Source of the DNA: Valencia hispanica | Taxonomy: Eukaryota; Chordata; Actinopteri; Cyprinodontiformes; Valenciidae | Assembly (NCBI GenBank): GCA_963556495.2 | Contig: OY747710.1 | Coordinates: forward strand, 37,379,500 to 37,443,499 | DNA length: 64,000 nt | Direction: 5' to 3' | Part shown: piece after piece, positions 53,546 through 64,000 of the stretch | Layout of the letters: every line of letters begins with the position of its first letter | Numbering within the stretch: position 1 is the first letter of the stretch | Notes under the pieces: generated by a model | Database searches by the model: none | What the model saw: only the letters and a program-made list of their open reading frames with translations | What the model was told of the DNA's origin: nothing | Made by a program: the position numbers and the translations under genes

Positions 53546-53835
53546 AGCCTGAACCTCCTCACACACACACACACACGCAGGCACACACACCTACACACAT
53601 TCAGACACACACGCTAATAAATGTGTGTTAGCCCAGATGCTGCACTGTAATTGGCCGCCGTGGCTTCCCGCTGTGGTAAAGATATTTTTAACACACGCTT
53701 AAAGACACACACATACTAATCCTTGCCTCTCCAACATCTGCCACATCCCTAAATGCATGTGCTGGCTAAACGCTGCCACACACTCGTACACACGCAACCA
53801 CACACGCATACATACACATACACATACACATGGGA
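53546..53835. repeat. CA-rich microsatellite cluster
   Basis: Several ACAC and ACACATAC tracts (53560-53610, 53700-53720, 53783-53832) separated by unique sequence. Confidence 0.8.
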
Positions 53836-54534
53836 ACCATGAGGGCAGCCCCTCCCTGTTCAACCACCAGTCCTGACATCTGATCTAAATAAAATGATGT
53901 GGGGGATTCGCAGGAAGGTAGAACCTCATCCTATGAGACTGAACTCCATCTGCAGCTGTGTTTCCCTTGGACTGTTTTCTCCGTGCAATAGAAAGACCTC
54001 TGGAGCAAAGTTTGAATCCTGTGTTTGAATCCCCGCAAAAAAAGCGCTCATGATTTCAGATTTCAGCCGCCGTTTACAATAAAAAATTGTTTCCCCACTA
54101 AAAATTGTTTACCCAACACAAGACATGACAGTTTTTCTTTGATAAACAATGATGATGTGATATTAAACCTTCCCAGAAGCCATTTGCAGTCTGAGCGCAG
54201 TGAACTGCTACTTACATTTCTTATTTTTGCCTCTTAAATGATATTTTTCACGATTAACATTCCACTTTTATTTTATGCTATATTATTCTAAAATTGGTTA
54301 TTATCAAATTTAATGAATTAAAAACTAGATGGAAGTGCTGCTTAGTACAGTTCGGTATATATCACATCATTAGTTAAAGTGCTTTCCGACTGATTTCAGT
54401 GGGCACTCGTTTGTTTACCTGTGATGACTTGTTGAATGTCGATAGGTACCTCTTTTAAAGAGGCAAATGTTGCATTATGCCATCCCTAATCCAAAGTTAT
54501 CCCAAGAGAACCATTTAGTAGGACCTTAAGGCAT
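53836..54534. other. intergenic, nothing recognised
   Basis: No coding or repeat homology was seen. Confidence 0.4.
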
Positions 54535-55350
54535 GACCGCAGAGAGGAGGGTTCCTGGTTTAGGGACTTATCTCTGCTGTTTGCAGATGATGTGGTTCTG
54601 TTGGTATCTTTAAACCGTGACCTTTAGCATACTCTGAAGGGATCTGCAGCTGAGTGTGAAGTGGCATATAGGTAGAGTCACCAAATCCAACTCTCATGCC
54701 ATTATTAACGGGAAAAAAGTTGGACTTCTCCCTTTGGGTCAGAATTCAGTATTTGCCTTAGTGCCACAATTGTTTGTTGAGTGGAGCACCAGATGGATAG
54801 ATCGATGGGTGCCTTGTCTGCAGTCCTGCAGGTGTTGAAGAAAGTGCCGACCTCACAGCTAAGGTACTTGATTTACCAATCTGTGTTCAATCCAACCCTC
54901 AGCTATGGTCATGAGATATGCATCATGACCCATAGAACAAGATTCTGGAAACCAGCATGTAGAAATGACCATCTTTCATAGGGTGCTGGGTTCACCCTTT
55001 GAGCTACGGTGAGCAGGTTCTCCTCTTGGAATAGAGCTCCTGCTTCTCTGCATTGAGAAGTATCCAAGGTAGTTCAGGGATTTGATCAGAAAGTCACCTT
55101 TGCACCGCTTTCTGGAGCATTTTTCCAGACATTGTTCACTGGGAGGAAACACAATGCAATCCCAGAGCATGCTGGAGGGAATATATATCCCCCTTCTGGC
55201 CTGGAATGCCTTGGGATCATCCAAAATGAGCTGAAGAACATTGTTGGGGAGGGAACTGGCTGAGATTCCCTCTTGAACCTGTTATCTGTTTGAGCTGACA
55301 TCGGATAACTTTCCACGGACTCATGAATGGCCAAATTCTAATGAAAATTC
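54535..55350 (+). mobile_element. decayed non-LTR reverse transcriptase remnant
   Basis: Broken frames carry LLFADDVVLLVS (RT catalytic FADD box, about 54570), IDRSMGALSAVLQVLKKV, YQSVFNPTLSYGHEI and later AGGNIYPPSGLECLGI. These are the C-terminal blocks of a fish non-LTR element. There are multiple stops and shifts. A small piece of probably the same family is at 45985. Confidence 0.7.
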
Positions 55351-56049
55351 ATTGGCTAACATAGATAACTCTTATAAGCAATGTTGAAACGTGTCTGCTG
55401 ATCTCCTGTGGGTTGGGCAACCTTACAACTTTGAAAGAAGTTCCTTCTAATGTGGTAAATGTGGGGAATGTGTGAAATGTAGACCCAACTATGATCCATC
55501 CCAAAATATAAAAACAAAACGGATTGTTTGGACCTCCACCAAACAACCAGCAAGTTAAATTCAGTTAAAACTGTTGATGAATATTTAGTTTAAGTCAAAA
55601 TATATCTCAGTCAGGCAGTAGAAAGCAATCAGCTCTATCTTTTAAAAAATTACCATGATTAATATTTAGAATGGTCCTTTTTAATGCTTTTCTCCAAATA
55701 AATACTAATAATGAGGTCAGATTGTTTATGCCACAGCATGGAGTCATACTGTCACTAATCATCTTACTCTGAAATCTAACGTTTTCATTTAATGAAAAAC
55801 TCTAAACTCCAAAAGTGTTTGATGGGTTTCTGCTCTGATTAAGTTTTGTCGTGTAAAAGTTATGAGAGGCTTTTTTTAAACTGATAAAAGTTGTCCTGTC
55901 ACTGCAGATGGGTCTATGTCCGAGGGGCTGGGATGTGTTGTCCAGGTTGGCATGGAAAGAGACCTTCCCTCTCTTGAAGAGCATTTACCATCTACTAGCC
56001 TCACTAGTTAAGAGAGACTGAGGGAGGTGGGGAGAAAAGGGGTTGTGGG
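55351..56049. other. intergenic, nothing recognised
   Basis: No gene or repeat was recognised. Confidence 0.4.
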
Positions 56050-56262
56050 GAGCAGCGAGGGAGAGAGCGATGGATGTATCAAACAGCAGCCCCCTGCTGA
56101 GTGGGGAATGGAAAAGCTGCTGGCACCAACATGAATATTTCAGCAGATAGCTACAGCTCTCTGTACTACCCCCCACACCCAGTCTCCCTGTCTGTCAGTC
56201 TCGCGCTCTCTGTCTCTCATCTTTTCCTTCTTTCCACTTCCCTCCCTCTCAACCCTCCAAAC

Positions 56263-56293
56263 CACCCCCACCCCCCACCCCCCACCCCCACCC
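56263..56293 (-). repeat. C-rich tract, minus-strand G-quadruplex candidate
   Basis: Seven C runs of 3-6 bases separated by single A residues, giving GGGTGGGGGTGGGGGG-type sequence on the minus strand. Confidence 0.8.
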
Positions 56294-56329
56294 TCAGCTT
56301 CCCTGCCCCTTTACTGTCTCAGAGTGGAC

Positions 56330-56660
56330 TGTGATAATCAAGGGAAGGGATGGAGATGGAGACAGTGAGACAGAGGAGAGACCTCTTCGGACTGAATTCT
56401 GGGTAGCGGAGAAAATGGCTCCCAAATGTAAATCTGGGAAGGCGGCGGCAAAGTGTTGCTTCAACTTGGCTGCTGCACTGAACCTCCCCCAGCCTCCCCA
56501 CCGGGCATTTTTGATGGTTTTGCCCGGGGTAGTTAGACAATAAAAGCAAAATAAATGGAGAAAACAAATAGAAGCATGCAGGGGTCTTCTCTGGAGAGCC
56601 GAATAGATTTAAACTGTTTGCTGCTGCAACTTCTTTTATTTCAATAATTTAACAGCATCC
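56330..56660. promoter_or_regulatory. candidate conserved non-coding block
   Basis: Complex sequence amid low-complexity DNA, with no ORF homology: AAATGGCTCCCAAATG, GGCGGCGGCAAAGTG, GCCGAATAGATTTAAACTG. Suggested by sequence complexity only, so weak. Confidence 0.25.
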
Positions 56661-57589
56661 TCCCATATATGCTATTTATTTTTTGAAAACTTCTTATCAT
56701 TTCAATTTAGTCAGTGTGGATTTAAATGCGAGTCCTTGGAGCTGGTCTGTGTATTAGGTTGGTAAAAACACTAATGAAGCAAAGCTGTACATTGCTTGGA
56801 AATGACACGCACTCAGCTACAGTGCAGAATTTACATGCACAACCAACCATAAAGGTAAACTGATGCCTGAAGGTGCAGTCTCTGTGATCTGAGCTTGTTT
56901 TCTACGGAATAAAGTAAATTTGTCTCGAAAGTGTACGCTTTAAGCACGAGTAAAACAAGTCACCAGAGACCATTAGATTTATTTGAATAATTTACTGACT
57001 TGATATGTGGCAGCAGCTTCTCGTTCATACATTTTTATCATCACAACCAAAACAAACAAAACCCTTGGGTTACAGGGAGTTTGCTAGCGCAAACTTTTAG
57101 GGAATAGGGGAATCAGTGTGTCTCATTTATTCTACTTAGGAAGCTACTCTCATTGATTCTTTCAACTGACTGACCCATGTCATGCATGAATTATGATTTC
57201 AAAATATAGCCGGTGATGCATGATGTCCATTTTAATGCACAGGTGATTAATTACCTTTCCTCCCATCACAAAATCAATACTTCAAAATTATATTAGCCAG
57301 CTGGTTTGTTTGGGTGTTTTAGCTCACACTGGCTAAGCAGTAGGTAGTGCACGGGGTTGCATGGAGGTGTAGATGGAATCCTATGTTGAAAATAAGTTTT
57401 TGTCACAAATTACCGCTACCAGAATTCTTGGCATCCATAATAATCCTTTGAAAAGTCTTTAAACTGAAGCGTTTTCCAAATTTATCAGAGTAGCTCGAAG
57501 CATCTAATCTGTCATCTACAATTTTCTGTTTAAATATGACATGATAAACTGGCCAATTTCTTCTAGGCTTTTGAGGTTCGACTGAAAAA
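56661..57589. other. intergenic, possible homeodomain-site cluster
   Basis: Around 57185-57300, TGAATTATGATTTC, CACAGGTGATTAATTAC and CACAAAATCAATAC hold homeobox-type and E-box motifs. There is no gene. Confidence 0.3.
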
Positions 57590-58110
57590 GGGCAAATACT
57601 GATCTTATCTCCTCATGGATTAAGCAGGATAGTAAGGAAAGTAAAAAATATATGTACAGGACTCTCTGTTAAAGAACTGCAGATAAGGATGATGTTTGGA
57701 GGTCACTGGGTCTCTATGTTGACCATTGGAATCTGTTTTCGTGCCAACTGGTTTTTTGGGAGTGATGCTCGAAAAAACACAATTTCTGTCCTACTATCAC
57801 AAATGTAAATGTGTGGCGTTTGCTAACCTCTACTTGGATATCCACTAAAACTGTGTTTTGGTCAGACGAGATTAGATTTAGCTGTTGAGCAGCAAACACT
57901 CCAGGTGGGGTGACATGAAACAAAGCATAGAGATGTGACAAAACACCTCATTCCTACTTTTAAGTACAGTGGAGGATCTGTCAGGTTGTGGACCTGTTTC
58001 TCTTGTAAAGGCTGTTGGAACCATGTTAGAATGCATAGCATCATGAACTCTTTGTAATACCGGGATATTTTAAATAAATATCTGAATGCCCTCTACCAAT
58101 AAACTGAAAA
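57590..58110 (+). mobile_element. Tc1-like remnant, third subfamily
   Basis: ACTGTGTTTTGGTCAGACGA (the W-S-D-E block), then TACAGTGGAGGATCTGTCAG, GTGGACCTGTTTCTCTTGTA, GAATGCATAGCATCATGAAC and ATACCGGGATATTTTAAA, all in broken plus-strand frames. Confidence 0.65.
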
Positions 58111-58739
58111 TGGGTTTTCTGACTAATTCTTTTAACTAACCTGTTAAAAGAGCCCATTTTCAGTCACGTCAGATCATCTCAATTTACCAAATGATCCAAA
58201 ACATACTACCAAGTAAACAGTGAAAAGTTTTCAACAGACACAAAACCAACCTTCTTTCAACACGTTTGAATCTTTTTTTTAACTGCATAATACATCAGAT
58301 TGGTTTGGAATTACTCCATAAAACCAATTCGATCAGAGTCCAATTCGGTTTGCTTTATATAGTCATAGACTTTTTATGAGTTAAACAAAGATCTTTAGAT
58401 TTAATTTTGTTGTATTTGTGCTCATTTTGATCCAAATTAGACTAGAGAGAAAAAAATGAACCAGCCACTGTAGAGAAACTCTCCAATACCAAAGCAGAGC
58501 TTTGAACAACCTGTTGCAGAGATGTCTGATCTGCTTTGCTCCAGTCATAAGTGAATATATATGCTGAATTTTCCCCCCCAAAAAACACAAAAAGCAAAGT
58601 GCTAATTTCCACGTTTGTTCAATTTCAGCTACATGAAAGCAAAAGTGCTACAGATTTTAGCTGGACTGCAGTTTGTTTTGAGACCGGGCTCTGACTTCTT
58701 CCTGCCAGTTTTAATCATCAACATTCAGACCTCTCATGC
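58111..58739. other. intergenic, nothing recognised
   Basis: No recognised content. Confidence 0.4.
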
Positions 58740-58960
58740 TTGTGCTCCCCGTTCTCTGATTTATTGTTAATACCATATTGAGCTTCCGTCGTGCAAAATG
58801 AAAAGGCTCACATCGCAGCGTGCGCATTAATAGTGAACCGAAACATTCAAAGGAATCTGCCGATGTGCTGCATAAATAAAAGCATTTTTTATAATTATTG
58901 CAAAGGCGGTAATTAAGTTTTGATCAAGGCCGCACCAACATCTCTGAGAAGCAATAATAA
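58740..58960. promoter_or_regulatory. candidate conserved enhancer-like block
   Basis: Motif-dense non-repetitive stretch: GCATTAATAG, CATTCAAAGG, GCATAAATAAAAGC, ATAATTATTGCAAAGG, GGTAATTAAG, TTTTGATCAAGG (homeodomain, SOX/LEF-type and CEBP-type sites). It has no coding potential and no repeat signature. Conservation is not testable here. Confidence 0.35.
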
Positions 58961-59884
58961 ATGTTGGAGTTGGGAAAAATGGTGTTTAAAAACACATAAA
59001 CTCACTATTTATCTCCTTATCTGTCTTATCTGTCTGCTAGTGTTTTACTCCGGAATTGTTCAAAGTTGAGGGATAAAAGCTGAAAAAAGAGGTTTCCAGA
59101 GATCAATCCTCCCATCTCAGTATTAGTAAAGTTAAGCACTGCTTGAGTGTGTGCTGTTTGACGCTGAGTGTTGGGCCAGCGGCTGGTTAGTTTTCCATCA
59201 ACAGATATGCCTGTCATCATTCAGGTGCAAGTGCTTGCCCCAGGCCAAGATATGAACTAATAGCAAACTCTGATAGTGCTACAGTATAAGGCCAAATGAG
59301 GTGTGTGTGAGTAGGTGTGTGGTACAACAGATAAGAGTGAGTGTCTTTGGGTGGAAAAGATGGCCACATCTGGCTGTTTAAATGTGTATTTGTGCATGTG
59401 CGTGCATGTATGTGTGTGTTTAATAGTCTGCTCAGTGTTTCATGGTGGCAAATCGCTCGGTCTGTCTCATCTCGCAAACCGCTGGACGGCGAAGTCTGCA
59501 CAGGCCTGATAACGCACACATGCACTCGCACAACACATCCACAAGCTATGGTTTTCTCCCTCACAAAGAAACACACACGCACGCACGCGCACACACACAC
59601 AAAACCTCAGCTTCCCACACTGACTTTCCAGACCTATAAATGCTGCAGCCTGTTGACTATCAGCAGGTTCGTGTACTCACGGCTGTCGATGTGCATCCCC
59701 TGCTGGCAAAGTCGGTTTTGTTAGTAAAATCTTGTACGTCTCTGAAGCTCTGTGAATGCTAAAACGCAGCTTCCTCGCTCTTATTCAGTGAAAGGTAATC
59801 TGTTCAACCCAAGCAATTTTGTACATTTAATCTTTAAACAAAATCACTAAAATGCTATAAAATTTCCCAGCTAAAACTGACTCC
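58961..59884. other. intergenic with GT/CA tracts
   Basis: GT-rich at 59301-59425 and an alternating ACACGCACGCACGCGCACAC tract at 59570-59603 that could adopt Z-DNA. The open frames here follow these tracts and are not genes. Confidence 0.5.
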
Positions 59885-60409
59885 ATTCGCCCTGAACCTT
59901 TCCACATTTTGTCATGGTAAAGCTACAAACTTCAATGTATTTCACTACAATTTCATGTGATGGACCATCACAAAGTAGGCCATGGGAACAAAGTTGAAAA
60001 AAAAAATTTGCTTGAAAAATTAAGTATATAAAAATATAAGAAGTCTGGCATACATTTGAATCCAGTCGCTTTTACTCTAAAACCCCAAAATAAAAGCAAA
60101 GTGTAACTACTTACATTCAGAAGTTTTACAATCTATAAGTTGGGTAACCCTGTGTCTAACTTATTCTCAGAATAAATTCAGCTGCTCTGTGACGGCTTTA
60201 GAGGTTTGTCAGAGAGCTTTAGTGAATAAACAGCCTCAGGAAGACCATGGAACACAGCGGAAAGGAAAATATGAAAAAATTTAGGCAAGGTGAGGTTTAG
60301 TCAAGATTAAAATATAAGATTTGCACTCCACAAATTCAGCTCGACTTGTTAAAAGAAAACCCTGACACATCCTGTTTGTAGTAAGTCATAAGCTTGTCAT
60401 GATGTATTA

Positions 60410-61104
60410 AGTTTTTTGACCCACAAGCAAAACACTACTAGGAAGACTAGTTGTAAAATGAAATCAAATTGTATTAAAATGATAACTGGATGATGATCGC
60501 ATGAACCAGGAACACTGCACGAAGCGATGGTGAAGTGGAGAATTTTCATGTGGTGATGGAGGCACCAGTAGAAGAAAGCTATGAGCTAGGATGTCTGTGA
60601 GATCCTCTTGCTGGCTTCCGGCAGACCCGAGGGAGATGGACCCTGAGAGTGAGGAACGAGCACGGTGGGCGGGTAGGTAGAGCTTGGAGCTAGAGAGTGG
60701 TCACAGAAGAATGAGGAGCTTAGCTGTCAGTCATGGAACTGGAATCTGGTGCTTACAGAGAAGCAGGAAAATTGATCACGAGGATGTGGCTGCGAGGAGA
60801 CCTTCGGAGGAGTACAGCTAAGGTTAGAGCAGGTAAAGAAAGGGAGGAAAAAACTAATAGCAGGGAGGGCTAGAGGTTACCCATGGAATGCAACACCCAG
60901 GCACCGAAGGACTGACAGCCAGCTCCCTTTATCCAGCAAGTTGATGAGCACCAATAGGCTGCAGCTGTGGAGAGCAGCAGCACAAGGCTCCGCCCTCATC
61001 TTGATGGACAAGTCCTCCGCTCAAGCAGGATCCCTAGTGAAGAATCCCGGAAGGTGGAAGAAACAGGAAGACAAACCAAAACACCCCAGACTCCTAACAC
61101 AGCT
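60410..61104. other. unclassified insertion in the Tc1
   Basis: GC-richer, purine-rich segment ending with AACACCCCAGACTCCTAAC. It is likely a repeat, but I cannot name the family. There is no coding homology. Confidence 0.35.
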
Positions 61105-61350
61105 ATGTATGGTGTGATAAATGGACTGAATTCATATAGCACTTTTCTAGTCATATAATCAAAGGGCTACCACTACAGCCACTTTTGCCCAATTGTATTC
61201 ACAAACATGCACACGTTCATGCACTAATGGACAGATCAGTTAAGTAGTTATGGTTAGGTGTAAACTTCCCCCTACCACATGTTGGACGTTGGAACCGAAC
61301 CCATAGCTTTAGGATCGCAAGAGGACTACTCCCCCCACTGAGCCACAATC
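61105..61350 (+). repeat. fish short interspersed repeat (TATAGCACTTTTC family)
   Basis: AATGGACTGAATTCATATAG, CACTTTTCTAGTC, GCACACGTTCATGCACTAATGG and ACTCCCCCCACTGAGCCACA. Same family as 14687 and 20880. Confidence 0.65.
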
Positions 61351-61620
61351 ACCCCAGGAACACAGCAAACATGTGGACAAAGGTGCTCTGGTCAGATAAG
61401 ACCAAAGCCAAAATTTTTTTACCAACATGCAAAATGCTCATTAAAACTGGACGTTATTCTGATCACACCATCGCTGCTGTACAACATGGTGATGGTGGCA
61501 TCAAGCTGGAGGGAGTAGGTATGTGCACAACTTTGTCTTGGTCTATCATATAATGTCCCCCAGGTTTGTGGTTGTAGTATCACAATATTTGGCAAAAGTG
61601 GTGAATACTTTGATCTGCGT

Positions 61621-62340
61621 CTTTAAAAAAAATGAAAAGAAGTCTTTTATTGTTGAGGTTGACGTCTAAAGAAAAGAACAGAAAAATAAACTGAAGTGGC
61701 ACTAATGTGTTTGTTTAGTTAAACAAGACTTCAAATTGAAACTGTCTGAAGCTAAAAATGTTTAAAAGTACATCAAAATTATCCATGGTCGAGCTGCAAA
61801 AAAAGACAATGCAAGTGAAGATTACTTATTCATATAATCGATTCATATAATCGTTACTTATTTGTGACCACTTGCTGTGCCTCTTTCTTGTGTATATGAA
61901 CTCTCAGGGTGGGAAAGCTCTCTTTGTGGGGAAAATAGGAGGGTAATTCCTGTTCACACAACCATTACCAAGATTACTGGCCCTTTAAAAGAGAGGAGCT
62001 GTGGAAACAAAGTTCTAATTATGCTCCCTGAAGTCAAATGCAAAATGTTGTATTCTACTTTTTTAAGGCTATTTTTATTATGCATTACATATGTGTTAAT
62101 TATATCTTTTTTAAGCTTTAGAAGTAATAGGCCTGTTTATATCATTCAGGGTAGTAAAACATGACTCTGTTACCAGTATTTTATAGGGTTGAAGGTTTTA
62201 AGTAAACAAACTCTTGAGTAAAGATATGAACTGAAAGCAGGGAGGATCAGCTATAACTCTAAAGTCATGTTATAACCCAGTTCATAGTAAGGTCAAGAGA
62301 CCTGGAGAAAATAAATGACCTGTCAAGATGTAGAAGGAGG
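61621..62340. other. intergenic, nothing recognised
   Basis: AT-rich; no recognised content. Confidence 0.4.
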
Positions 62341-64000
62341 AGAGAGGAGTCACGTGATATGTTCTTTGTTCTTCTTGAAATAAAAATGGTGCGGCCCTGT
62401 AAGAGAACGAGTCAGACAGTCAGGTCTTGTCTGATTCCCATCTGCAGGTGCGTCTTTTCCAAAACAGATCTGAGTTTGTGTGATTTTTGTAATTCTTTGT
62501 CTCTCAGCTTTGGGTCTTATTTTGAAACAGTTCCCGTTGGGGTTTTTGGAGTTCGGCGCCCCCACCTCTCTGAGCAGGAAGTGAGTTGCAGAGCACATTG
62601 TGGGAAAAGCCGACAATATGGTGGAGGATGCGGGCATTTGATTTGGTTTTGAGTTTTCTCAGGGCTGGGAGAGATTGAGTGTGAGTAATGAGTGTGGCAT
62701 AACTGATTGATACAGGTGTTTGTGGCAATTGTAGTGATTTTGTGTTTTTTCTTTGAGTTCAACAGAGAATCGGAGAGCGACTGGATTGATCCTTGCTAAT
62801 CAACACCCGGGTGGTTTTGTATCAATCTGAAAAAGCGCTAACACCAAATTAATAGGTATTGATCGATTTAAACGTTCTCCATTTAATGTTGACGTGTTGT
62901 TTTTTCGGTTGAGGGTCGACCAAAGTACGGACCAGGGGGCTTGAGAGTTGGCCGCTCATTTCCGATGGGACGCTATCGGAATCTCCTCGGCTGGCAAACG
63001 GACAGGTAGACACCAGTCAGAGCCTGGGCGCTCTCTGTTGTCTAGACGGATTACCTTGGAGAGGCTGGCGTATCTTCCAAACGCACGATTGAGCCACGTG
63101 AATTGGATTGTGTTTAAAGGTCCGGCTTTAGGTGGCTCCGGTAGAGGTTAGTGTTTGATGAGACTGTGAAAATTGTTGTTCTTTCTTTCTCTCGGATGTT
63201 TGTGTGTGTGATTGGAGAAGTCGCGGTGACGGAAAAGTAGCTACCAGGTAGCTTCCTGCACTCCGGCCGTATATAAACTCCTCATTTAGGGGAACTAACC
63301 GACTGAATCTAAAACCATAATTCCTCTGCGAATCTTAAACGCCTAGACAATGTCCGCGCTTCTTGTACAGACAATAAGCGTAGAAGCTTGACATTGTAGA
63401 GGAATAAGGGAATATCATTTTCAGTCAGCTAAAGTACCACCATAAGTTAGCTTACGGCTAACGCACAGTTTGGATGAGTTTTTCGCCTGGAAATAAAGGC
63501 GTTCAACCTTGTGCAACTACGTAAACACGTCTAAAGCATTGTTTAACACACATATATATATATAGGACTGTTATTATGGATAACTGGTAGTAAACTCTAT
63601 AGAATATATATAAAATAACTTTTTATGATAACGGAGCGGTCACGTTTGGCTTCCGGTTGAGCTAGGTTGCTCATGATGACAGCTAATCTTTGGTAGCTTA
63701 GCTTCCGAACCGTATTTATTTGGCTCGGTTAAACAGTCATTCGAGTATTGATGGCGAAGTGTGGTTTTGTTGGAGGCATTTTGTTCTTGGTTGGTTTACT
63801 TATGAGTACGGTTTAGCATCGTAGTGCAGAATTAGCCATCTGTGCACCGGCGTATCCATTCCGCGGTGTGACAGGGAAGTTTTATTGGGCCGGACTTTGA
63901 TCTGTCAGTCCGGCGGAGTTTTTTTTTTTTGGGAGCAAACAACTGTTGACGATTTTGTGTTGCAAATCGAGTTTTAAACGTATTTCTTTCAGTATATGTT
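62341..64000 (+). promoter_or_regulatory. CpG-rich region, probable promoter or first exon of a gene beyond the window
   Basis: CpG frequency rises clearly from about 62,880 (CCGCTCATTTCCGATGGGAC, GCTATCGG, AAACGGACAGG, GGCGCTCTCTG, GTCGCGGTGACGG, CGGCCGTATATAAAC), with an E-box CACGTG at 63098-63103. The possible start ATGGCGAAGTGTGG at 63751 gives only 21 codons. The 67-codon frame at 62948-63151 has no homology I know. Strand is a guess. Confidence 0.45.

Larger units (their letters stand above)
59885..61620 (+). mobile_element. Tc1-like element split by an insertion of about 950 bp
   Basis: Left part: CCTTTCCACATTTTGTCATG, CAGCTGCTCTGTGACGGC, GAGGTTTGTCAGAGAGC, then GCACTCCACAAATTCAGC to about 60400. 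Right part from 61358: AACACAGCAAACATGTGGAC, GGTGCTCTGGTCAGATAAGA, GGTGATGGTGGCATCAAGC, ending TTTGGCAAAAGTGGTGAATAC. The two parts are consecutive in the Tc1 consensus, so 60410-61355 is later DNA. Confidence 0.65.

Noticed and set aside
59217..59724. Two overlapping 127-codon frames on opposite strands
   Set aside because: They follow GT/CA-rich sequence and show no domain or splice support.

Overview
The window is a piece of a teleost fish genome. This is read from spliced vertebrate genes with GT/AG introns, fish-type Tc1/mariner, hAT and L2 elements, low-GC intergenic DNA and long TA, TTTA and CA microsatellites. The species cannot be named from the sequence. There is no bacterial-style operon, CRISPR array, rRNA or tRNA gene.

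Four genes are supported by exon-by-exon reconstruction, all on the minus strand: hint3 (1.0-3.1 kb), two tandem NCOA7-like TLDc-domain genes (copy A at 9.8-13.6 kb, copy B at 28.7-31.8 kb) and cmtm8 (47.3-50.0 kb). On the minus strand the order is copy B, copy A, hint3, which matches the NCOA7-HINT3 order and orientation known in human. Each NCOA7-like copy has two alternative first exons: a distal one (9 codons, joined to a 199-nt linker exon) and an internal one (23 codons). The internal exon is the counterpart of the first exon of the short, interferon-inducible human NCOA7 isoform. The LysM and GRAM-type N-terminal part of full-length NCOA7 is not seen here. Remnants of further tandem copies, 3'-UTR only, lie at 14.4-15.7 kb.

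Layout: 1-3.4 kb hint3 and its NRF1-type promoter; 4.6-7.8 kb a Tc1 tail, a decayed hAT element with a nested MITE, and tRNA-like short repeats; 8.8-15.7 kb copy A and the 3'-UTR remnants; 15.8-22.8 kb MITEs, Tc1 remnants, an inverted pair of LINE 3' ends around a (TA)n tract, and a telomere-like repeat island; 23.1-26.8 kb a three-level nest (hAT containing an L2 containing a 632-bp element with a 9-bp target duplication); 27.9-32.1 kb copy B; 33.4-46 kb mostly transposon remnants, including an L2 with a long open RT 3' domain and a nearly intact Tc1; 47-50 kb cmtm8; 50-62 kb a gene desert with possible conserved regulatory blocks and more Tc1/LINE debris; 62.8-64 kb a CpG-rich stretch that looks like the promoter or first exon of a gene continuing beyond the window.

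The most interesting biology is the duplicated NCOA7-like locus. Both copies keep the same exon phases and both alternative promoters. Their TLDc exons are nearly identical, while their linker exons and proximal promoter motifs have diverged. From human NCOA7, the likely role is V-ATPase and endosome-linked antiviral or oxidative-stress defence; that role is inferred, not seen. I found no clear evidence of a wholly new biological system.
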